In this document: positions 26,148 through 33,935 of the stretch, in pieces | Numbering within the stretch: position 1 is the stretch's first letter | Layout: each line of letters opens with the position of its first letter | NCBI GenBank assembly: GCA_024641825.1 | Contig: JAHECI010000004.1 | Location: forward strand, 1-33,935 | Reading direction: 5' to 3' | From: Desulfobacterales bacterium | GTDB lineage: Bacteria > Desulfobacterota > Desulfobacteria > Desulfobacterales > UBA11574 | DNA: 33,935 nt | Translations under genes and position numbers: made by a program | Notes under the pieces: generated by a model | What the model was told of the DNA's origin: nothing | Seen by the model: the letters and a program-made list of their open reading frames with translations, nothing else | Databases searched by the model: none

Positions 26148-29100
26148 TTATATAGCCTCATTCAATGCAAAGATCTGTGCAAAGATCTGATCATTGTCGA
26201 ATCCTTTGAGGTGAATGGCACCGGATCGACAAGAGGCGACGCACAGACCGCAGCCTTTACACAGAACCGGATTGATCCGGGTTTTTCCGGTAAAAGGCCC
26301 CTCTTCAATAAAACTGGGTGCCGAATAAGGACATTCGGAAACACATACCCCGCAGGAACTGCAGTGGGCAGGGTTTGTTTCAGCGACAATGCCGCTGGTC
26401 TGGAACACCCCTTTGGCCAATACGGTTACGGCACGGGAAGCGGCGGCCTCCCCCTGAACGATGGATTCATCGATGGGTTTGGGCGCATGGGCCAGTCCGC
26501 ACACGAAAACACCGTCCGTGGCAAAATCCATTGGCCGTAGTTTGACATGGGCTTCGGCAAAAAATCCATCGGCATTCTGGGGGATTTTATACATCTGCGC
26601 CAGGGGGTTTTTAGAATCCGGAACAATGGCCGAAGCCAGGACCAAAAGTTCAGGCCGTATCTCCATCATCCGTCCCAGAACCCGGTCGGTGAAACTGACC
26701 TTGAGCTCCCCGTCTTCCGTTGCCACGTCGAGGTCTTTTCCCGAGTCATAGCGGATGAATGCAATGCCTTCAGTGCGCGCTCGGCGGTAAAGATCTTCCC
26801 TGAGACCATAGGGGCGTAAATCCCTGTAAAGAATAAAGACGTCCATTTTCGGGTTGGTTTCTTTAAGTTTCAGCGCGCTTTTAATGGATTGTGTGCAGCA
26901 GACCTTGGAACAGTAGGGTCTGTCCGGGATTCTGGAGCCCACACACTGAACAAACACCGCCGTGTCGATTTGCTCGATGGACGGGTCCTTGTCGATAAAC
27001 CGCTGCTGAAGCTCCAGGCCCGTTACGACGCGGGCGTCTTCTGGGTATAGATAACCGTTGGGCTTGAATTCCGAAGCCCCCGAGGCGATGATGGTGACGC
27101 CGTGCTCCAGGACGTTGTCTTCGCCGTTGCAGGAGACGGTGGTTTTAAAGTTCCCCACAAATCCGTCAGCATGGGTAATTTCGGCATTCAGAAAAACCGT
27201 TATGTTATCATTGGACTGAACCGCAGCCGTTAAACTTGTCAAATATTTCTGAATGTCCTCACCCCGCCAGGTTTCATGGAGATGACGCGCTTGCCCCCCG
27301 AGGGCATCGGTCTTTTCAATCAGAAACACCTGATATCCCTGTTCCGACAGATTTTTGGCCGCCGCCATTCCGGAAACCCCGCCGCCGACCACCAAAACCG
27401 ACTGATGGATCTCCATGGTCGATTCCGACAACGGTTGCTGAAGCATGGCCTTGGCCACGGCCATCCTGAGAATGTCTTTCGACTTTTGAGTGGCCTTGGC
27501 CGGGTCGTCTTTATGAACCCACGAACACTGGTTCCGAATGTTGGCCATCTCAAACAGATACTTGTTGATACCGGCGTTAATTAAGGTTTCCTGAAATAAA
27601 GGCTCGTGGGTCTTTGGGGTACAGGCGGCAACCACCACCCGATTCAGTCGGTGCGCTTTAATGACCTCGGTCATCTTATCCTGGGTGTCCTGGGAGCAGC
27701 TGAACATGTTCTCCTCTACGTGGGCAACGCCGGGGAGATCTTTTGCAAACTCCGCAACTTCAGGGACATCGACGATTCCCGCGATATTGGTTCCGCATCG
27801 GCAGACAAAAACACCGATCCGGGGCGGGTCTCCCCGGACATCCGTTTCGTCGGGGACTTCTCTGGTTTTTGTGAGGGTCCACCGGGACTCGGCCAACTTG
27901 CTGCCTGCCACACCCGCAGCAGCGCTGGAATCGATCACCGAAGACGGGATATCTTTGGGGGCTTGAAAAATACCGCAGGCATATATGCCGGCCCTGGACG
28001 TCTGAACCGGATCAAAACTGCTGCTGCTGGCAAAGTTGTAATGATCCAGATCGATGCCCCATTTTTTTGCCTGGGCGGTTGTTTCCATCGATGCCGTCAG
28101 GCCCACGGACAGGACCACCATGTCAAATTCTTCTTCCACACGCCTGCCGGTCTCGTCCACATACCGGATAATCTGCATCCCCGTCTCTTCATCCGGGTCG
28201 ATACGGGACACTTTGGATTTGACGAACCGGACCCCCAGTTCATCCTTGGCACGGTTGTAGTATCTTTCGAAGTCTTTCCCGTAGGTGCGGATGTCGATAT
28301 AAAAAACGGCTGCATCCAGGTCTTCGCTGCTGTGCTCTTTGGCCAGCATGGCTTCTTTGATGGCGTACGTACAGCACACCCCTGAGCAGTAGCCATTGGC
28401 ACCCACATGGACATCCCTGGACCCGATGCACTGGAGCCAGGCAATTTTTTTCGGCTCTTTATGGTCCGAAGGTCGCACCATATGCCCGCCATAGGGTCCG
28501 GAGGCCGAAAGAATCCGCTCGAACTCCATGGACGTCACCACGTTGGGATGTTTGGTGTATCCGTAGATGTCGTGCCGGGCAGGATCATAGGGTGCACCCC
28601 CCGGCGTCAAAATGATGGCACCCACCTGGATCTCTATCGGTTCATCCTTTTGGGAATGGGTTTTGGGGGTGAGTGCTTCGGCTTTGCAAACCTTTACACA
28701 TTCGAGACACTCACAGCATACCATGCAGTTCAGGCATTTTTTGGCCTCGGCCACCGCCGCGGCTTCACTCAAACCCCGTTCAACCTCGTCAAAGGTTGTT
28801 TTCCGGGCGTCCATGGAAATTCTGGGCATTTTGGCCCTTTTAACCTTTGGAATATCTTTATCGATGGGGTTGAAATTCTTCTGGGGAATCTCAATGGGTT
28901 TTCGCCCTTCTTTTAAATCTGCGCCATCGAGATATCTGGATATGGAAATTGCGGCCTCCCGTCCGGCAGCCACAGCGCCAATGGCGATCCAGGCGCCGGT
29001 CTGGGCATCACCCCCTGCAAACACGCCTTTTCTGGTGGTTTCGAAGCTTACCGGGTCGACGTCGATGTTGTTCCATCGGTCCAGATCGACACCGATTGAG

Positions 29101-30596
29101 CCGTTAAGAAACGCCGTGTCGGTACGCTGGCCGATGGCCGGTATGATAACATCCGTATCGACGACAAATTCACTTCCTTCAACCGGAACCGGGCGACGAC
29201 GGCCGCTTTTATCCGGGGCTCCCAATTTCATTTTTATGCATTTGAGACCCACGGCTTTACCGTCTTTTTCCATCACCTCCATCGGGGCCATAAGGAACTG
29301 AATATCGACCCCTTCTTCGAGGGCATCTTCGATCTCCTCTGCCCGAGCCGGCATTTCTGTAAGGGTCCGCCGGTAAAGGATGCTGACGGTGTCCGCACCC
29401 AGGCGTAACGCGGATCTCGCAGCATCGATTGCCACATCACCGCCGCCGACGATGGCGATATTCCCCTTGACGTCTTTGATGTCCCCAAGTGCTGCATCTC
29501 TTAAGAATTTAACGCCGGGGATGACGCCTTCGATATCTTCGTTGGGGATGTTAAGTTTCATATTGGCATGACAGCCAACGGCGAGATAAACCGATTGGTA
29601 CCCGTCGTCCATCAAACTGTCGATGGTCATGTCTCGTCCAAGGGCTGTATTGAATTTTATCTCGACGCCGAGCCGGGTGATCCACTCGATCTCTTTTTCA
29701 AGAACATCCGGTGGGAGTCTGTAATCCGGAATTCCGACTCTGAGCATGCCGCCGGCCACAGGAAGGGCCTCGAAAATGGTCACCTTGAAACCATCTTGTG
29801 CCAGAAAATAGGCCGCGGTGAGGCCGGCAGGTCCGGCGCCGATGATTGCGATCTTTTCGTCCCTTGGCGTGATCTCGGTCAAGGGAAGGTCATGGATATC
29901 AACCTGGTCCGCTGTAAAACGTTTGAGGGTGCAGATGGAGATCGGTTCATCCACGTCTTTCCGTCGGCACCCGTCTTCGCACGGATGGGGACAGATCCGA
30001 CCGAGAACACCCGGCAGCGGCAGGGTCCGTGTGATAACCTCCAGGGCCTCCGTATATTTTCCCTGGGCAATCATGGCCACATATCCGTGAGCATTTACAT
30101 GGTTCGGACAGGCATGGGTACAGGGAGAAGAATCTCTTTTGTCTATGGAATAGGCTCCGGGAACGGCCTGTGCATAAGGCTTATACACCGCTTTCCGGTC
30201 GATGAGCCGCTCATCGTAAAAACTGGGAAGACTGACCGGGCAAACTTCGGTACAATCTCCGCACCCCGTACATTTGTCAGGATCGATATATCGCGCACCT
30301 TTGTTCAGGGTGACCTTAAAATTACCGGCTTCGCCGGATATTTCCTTAACCTCGGTGATGGTGTGGAGCTCTATGTTAATGTGCCGGCCGACCTCGACCA
30401 GTTTGGGTGAGATAATTCACATGGCACAGTCATTGGTGGGAAAGGTCTTGTCCAGCTGTGACATTATGCCGCCGATGGCCGGTGACTTTTCTGCGAGGTG
30501 GACATAAAACCCGGAATCCGCTAAATCCAAAGCAGATTGCATTCCTGTAATTCCGCCTCCCACTACCAGTACCGATCCGATTACATCTTTGGACAT
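26148..30596 (-). CDS. hdrA: Giant HdrA-like flavoprotein with inserted NfnB/GltD-like NAD(P)H module and second HdrA-like half; predicted selenoprotein (1482 aa, Sec60)
   Basis: ORF track gives only 26148-30188. Reading the same frame upstream through one TGA (30419-30417) gives [143 protein letters not shown]..., an uninterrupted HdrA N-terminus. Confidence 0.9.
30384..30401 (-). promoter_or_regulatory. Candidate bacterial SECIS hairpin for the HdrA UGA
   Basis: CUGGUC-GAGGUC-GGCCGG (6 bp including G-U pairs), loop 21 nt after the UGA and containing AGGUC. Confidence 0.55.
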
Positions 30597-30752
30597 GGTT
30601 TAATTCTCCTGGTGAAAATATAGCATAATTCTAATGGTATTCGTATTTGATGGCCTTGCAGACGGTCAAAAAAAGAGGCCTTTTTACCAGATTGTTTTGT
30701 ATTGAGCACAAAAGGAAATTACTATATGTTGTAAAAAAGCATGTCAATAAAA

Positions 30753-30880
30753 TTTGATGAACTCGAAAAAAGTCTGATTTTGCTCGCTCCGCAAGCAATT
30801 TTTAACGCCAGACGCATCATGAATCTTTCTCCAAAATTGCTCGATGTCGCTCACAAAAGATTTTTTACGAGACCATCAAA
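30753..30880. mobile_element. MITE-like palindromic element, short copy (A)
   Basis: Ends tttgatgaactc.../...gagaccatcaaa; shares aaaaaagtctgattttgctcgctccgcaagcaattttt and cgccagacgcatcatgaatctttctccaaaattgctcgatgtcgctcacaaaaga with copy B, but lacks the ~65-nt centre. Confidence 0.75.
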
Positions 30881-30999
30881 TTTAAAGCTTGGTTTTTCGT
30901 CTTCTTGACGGTGCCGGAATGTTGGACTATCATCCAAAAATCGGCAGGGCCATAACCCAAAAAAAATGTCACAAAAAGAAAAAATTTACAACCAAGGGC

Positions 31000-31192
31000 T
31001 GATGAACTCCAAAAAAGTCTGATTTTGCTCGCTCCGCAAGCAATTTTGGGATTCATGACCCGTCTGGCTAAATTGCAAGAACTCGGGCGAACGCCCTCAA
31101 ACAGCTTGAAATTTTTAGCGCCAGACGCATCATGAATCTTTCTCCAAAATTGCTCGATGTCGCTCACAAAAGACTTTTTACGAAACCGTCAA
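31000..31192. mobile_element. MITE-like palindromic element, full copy (B), ending just upstream of the PNP-family gene
   Basis: Nested inverted repeats: gctcgctccgcaagcaatttt/aaaattgctcgatgtcgctcac; gattcatgacccgtctggc/gccagacgcatcatgaatc; gggcgaacgccc at the centre. Confidence 0.78.
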
Positions 31193-31201
31193 GGACTCAT
31201 T

Positions 31202-32023
31202 ATGAGAAATTATAAACATAAAGTGTTTGAAACTTCAGAATTCTTGAAAAAACATATCAAAACGCCACTCCTAACCGGGCTTATAACCGGTACGGGTCTC
31301 GGAGAAAGTTCGAAATTCTTAGACATATCTGCATCCTTTGAATATGAAGATATTCCGCATTTTCCCACATCAACGGTGGAGAGTCATTACGGGCGGCTTC
31401 TTTTCGGAGAAATCCGGGACAAACCGATCATGGCCATGCAGGGGCGTTTTCATCTTTATGAAGGCTATTCGCCCCTGGAGGTGACCTTCCCCATACGGGT
31501 GATGCAGGCGCTCGGTGTTAAAACCCTCATCCTTTCAAATGCTGCCGGCGGTCTGAACCCAGAATTTAATGCCGGTGATATTATGATCATTCGCGATCAT
31601 ATCAATTTAACCGGTTCAAACCCCTTGATCGGCCCCAATGAAGCGCACTGGGGAAGTCGGTTCCCGGATATGAGTGCGGCCTACGACACCGGGCTGATGG
31701 ACCTTGCGGAAAAGGCCGGAAAGGATGAAGGCATCTGTTTGCAAAAAGGGGTATTTGTGGGACTGAAGGGCCCGTCCCTTGAAACGCCGGCCGAAGTTCG
31801 CTTTCTAAGGAGCATCGGTGCCGATGCCGTAGCTTTTTCAATCATACAGGAGGTTATTGCCGCCATCCATGCAGGGATAAAGGTGCTCGGCCTTTCCACC
31901 ATAACCAACGTACACGATCCGGATCGACCGGTTCCCGCAACGGTCGAAGAAATAATCGCCGTGGCCCAGCAGGCCGCGCCAAAGCTTGAAGCGATTATTA
32001 AACATGTGATTGAAAACAATTGA
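31202..32023 (+). CDS. Purine nucleoside phosphorylase family protein (possibly 5'-methylthioinosine phosphorylase)
   Basis: GLITGTGLGE, HYGRLLFGEI, MQGRFHLYEGYSPLEVTFPIRVM, SNAAGGLNPEF, GPSLETPAEVRFLRSIGADAVAF, ITN. Start set to ATG 31202 (AAGGA RBS) rather than 31157, which lies inside the MITE. Confidence 0.88.
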   Translation: MRNYKHKVFETSEFLKKHIKTPLLTGLITGTGLGESSKFLDISASFEYEDIPHFPTSTVESHYGRLLFGEIRDKPIMAMQGRFHLYEGYSPLEVTFPIRVMQALGVKTLILSNAAGGLNPEFNAGDIMIIRDHINLTGSNPLIGPNEAHWGSRFPDMSAAYDTGLMDLAEKAGKDEGICLQKGVFVGLKGPSLETPAEVRFLRSIGADAVAFSIIQEVIAAIHAGIKVLGLSTITNVHDPDRPVPATVEEIIAVAQQAAPKLEAIIKHVIENN

Positions 32024-32092
32024 TCCGGACATCCCCGGCGTGCCGGGAGAAAACTATAATTGCTTTAAAAACAGCATGTTGAAAAAAACTTC

Positions 32093-32121
32093 TTGACAGG
32101 AGATTCAATCCGTCGATATCA
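32093..32121 (+). promoter_or_regulatory. Possible sigma70-like promoter upstream of the Cys-rich protein gene
   Basis: TTGACA (32093-32098), then a weak -10 (ATATCA) at 17-nt spacing. Confidence 0.3.
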
Positions 32122-32268
32122 TTTTTAAAAATTGATAGTCTAGTATCTTGCCATCCCAGTACGCCCTGTTCGAGTTAAGGATATACGTCCAATATCCCTT
32201 ATATTCAAAAAACTGTAGAATATTTGAAGCCTTTTATAAATCCTTAACGGTGAAGAAAGGAGGAGTTT

Positions 32269-32679
32269 ATGCGTCAAATCATCACGGTGTTATTTTCATT
32301 CTGTCTGGTTTTCATGACGGTGACAGTGGCATCGGCAGGGGAGTCTTTGGTGGACACGGTGGCAAAGGGTTGTGAAAAGGAACTCAACGCCTATTGCGCC
32401 AATGTTACCCCCGGTGAGGGCCGAATCCTGGCCTGTTTGTATGCACATGGGGACAAACTTTCCGGTCAGTGTGAATATGCGCTTTACGATGCGGCGGTTC
32501 AACTGGAGCGTGCCGTGGCTGCGTTATCCTACCTCGCCAATGAATGTGACGCGGATTTGGAGCAATACTGTTCATCGGTTCCCCCCGGTCAAGGCCGCTT
32601 GATCGACTGTCTCAATAAAAACGCCAAGAACATCAGCAAACGTTGCAAACAGGCTCTTGAGGACGTCGGCCTGAAATAA
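32269..32679 (+). CDS. Secreted cysteine-rich (GLG1-type Cys-rich repeat) protein, 136 aa
   Basis: Signal peptide MRQIITVLFSFCLVFMTVTVASAG; two repeats C-x5-YC-x-V-x-PGEGR-x2-ACL...QC and C-x5-YCSSVPPGQGRLIDCL...RC; AGGAGG-like RBS (gaaaggagg) upstream. Confidence 0.82.
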   Translation: MRQIITVLFSFCLVFMTVTVASAGESLVDTVAKGCEKELNAYCANVTPGEGRILACLYAHGDKLSGQCEYALYDAAVQLERAVAALSYLANECDADLEQYCSSVPPGQGRLIDCLNKNAKNISKRCKQALEDVGLK

Positions 32680-32765
32680 ACAGCGAGCACGCCGATGGGC
32701 CCACGACGCCGGCCGCGACGCCGGCCTCGGCGGCTCATGGGCCGGTGATGGGAAATCTTGGTTGT

Positions 32766-33935
32766 TTATGCCAGCCACGCCTTAACCAGAAAAGATTTTT
32801 CCCTGGAGCGTGCGATTATTTCATCAAAATCCAGGGTCAATAATTTCCGATCTGCCATGACCAATTTGCCGTTGATCACCGAGTGTGTGACATCGTTTCC
32901 ACTTGCAGCATAGACCAGCGTGGACACTGCATTATATATGGGTGTGAGGTGGGGTTTATGGGTGTCGATGACAATAACATCCGCCTTTTTGCCGATTTCC
33001 AATGAACCGGTGATATTTTGAAGTCCCAAAGCCTTTGCGCCTTCGATGGTTGCCATTCTCAGAACGGTAACGGCATCTGCCACCGTCGGATCCATTGTGT
33101 GAACCTTGTGAAGTTTCGCAGCGGTATCCATTTCTGAAAATAAATCCAGGTTATTGTTGGATGCGCATCCATCGGTTCCCAAACCAACCGTCACGCCCTG
33201 TCTGATCAACTCCGGGACCGGTGCGATACCCGACGCCAGTTTCATATTGCTTTCCGGATTATGAACCACCTTTACTCCGTGTTCCGCCATGGTCTCAATG
33301 TCCGATGGTTCCAGATGAACGCAATGGTCTGCAGTCAGGTGGGCGCCCAAAAGCCCCAGGGAATCGAGATATTCTATGGGTGTTTTGGAATATTTTTTCT
33401 TTAGTTCGGAGACTTCATTTAACGTCTCGGCCACATGGATAATCAACGGGACACCGTGCTTCGATGCCAGTTCATTGGATGCCGTCAGCAGTTCCGGGCT
33501 GCAGGTAAAAAGGGAATGGGGTTCCACCGCTATGGACACAATGGGATCGTCCCGCCATTTTTGAATCAACGATTCCGTATACGCCAGGCCGTTTCCCACC
33601 GATCCGTAGTTCGGCGATGGAAAATCATACAAAACTTCTCCCACCAGACACCTTACCCCCGCTTCTTTAGCGGCCTTTGCCACTTCTTCTTCAAACAGAT
33701 ACATGTCGCAAAACGTTGTGGTGCCGGACAGTATCATTTCGGCAAGGGCAAGCTGGGTCCCGGTATAAACAAACTCTGCATCCATGTTGCGCTCTGCCGG
33801 GAAAATGTAGTTTTCAAGCCATTGCATCAATGGAAGGTCATCTGCCAGACCTCTGAAAAGGGTCATGGCTGCATGGGTATGACCGTTCACCAGGCCGGGG
33901 AGAACCAAACCACCTTTGGCGTCGATGATTTTGGC
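32766..33935 (-). CDS. 5'-methylthioadenosine / S-adenosylhomocysteine deaminase family amidohydrolase (5' end beyond window)
   Basis: VLPGLVNGHTHAAMTLFRGLADDLPLMQWLENYIFPAE, GTTTFCDMY, HVAETLNEV, VGLGTDGCASNNNLDLFSEM. Frame stays open to 33935. Confidence 0.9.
   Translation of the reverse strand, partial: AKIIDAKGGLVLPGLVNGHTHAAMTLFRGLADDLPLMQWLENYIFPAERNMDAEFVYTGTQLALAEMILSGTTTFCDMYLFEEEVAKAAKEAGVRCLVGEVLYDFPSPNYGSVGNGLAYTESLIQKWRDDPIVSIAVEPHSLFTCSPELLTASNELASKHGVPLIIHVAETLNEVSELKKKYSKTPIEYLDSLGLLGAHLTADHCVHLEPSDIETMAEHGVKVVHNPESNMKLASGIAPVPELIRQGVTVGLGTDGCASNNNLDLFSEMDTAAKLHKVHTMDPTVADAVTVLRMATIEGAKALGLQNITGSLEIGKKADVIVIDTHKPHLTPIYNAVSTLVYAASGNDVTHSVINGKLVMADRKLLTLDFDEIIARSREKSFLVKAWLA

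Noticed and set aside
29568-30410. 280-aa plus-strand ORF (and 27606-28385, 259 aa) antisense to hdrA
   Set aside because: Shadow ORFs opposite a confidently identified CDS; no family resemblance.
30189-30596. HdrA N-terminus separated from the main ORF: pseudogene, frameshift or separate small gene
   Set aside because: The same frame continues with a single TGA at a conserved Cys position and the sequence on both sides is intact HdrA; selenocysteine explains it better than a nonsense mutation.
30865-31167. 100-aa minus-strand ORF as a real gene
   Set aside because: Mostly made of MITE palindrome sequence; no protein family signature.
32035-32048. cccggcgtgccggg hairpin after the PNP gene as terminator
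   Set aside because: Short GC hairpin without a following T-run; rho-independent termination not supported.
1-33935. CRISPR arrays, tRNA/rRNA genes, prophage or full IS transposase genes
   Set aside because: No regularly spaced repeats, no recognisable tRNA/rRNA sequence and no transposase, integrase or phage structural motifs found by eye.

Overview
The window looks like a sulfate-reducer-type Desulfobacterota chromosome segment. The lineage is inferred from gene content only. From left to right it contains: (i) a minus-strand housekeeping block, rpmF-rpiB-glyA-dCMP deaminase-nrdR-ribD-ribE-ribBA-ribH-nusB; (ii) a tightly packed minus-strand stress operon, hsp20-lon-rlpA-gmhB-recD2; (iii) an MFS transporter, a RACo-like ferredoxin/ASKHA protein and a cNMP-binding protein; (iv) a plus-strand NuoE/NuoF/NuoG-like diaphorase trio with no hydrogenase or formate dehydrogenase gene beside it; (v) convergent to that trio, a large minus-strand Hdr/Mvh-type flavin-based electron-transfer locus; (vi) a PNP-family phosphorylase, a small secreted Cys-rich repeat protein and an MTA/SAH deaminase. 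The most interesting result is in (v). Two of its genes appear to be selenoprotein genes that the ORF track breaks at UGA. These are a giant HdrA fusion (26148-30596, UGA at 30417-30419, motif NDCAM-U-IISPK) and an MvhD-like subunit (25494-25925, UGA at 25725-25727, motif VSG-U-HPGDCHY). Each UGA is followed by a plausible bacterial SECIS hairpin. The intergenic DNA also carries several palindromic or MITE-like elements: a 277-bp element with a candidate target-site duplication, two related copies upstream of the PNP gene, and three ~145-bp inverted-repeat elements of one family that each abut the 3' end of a CDS.
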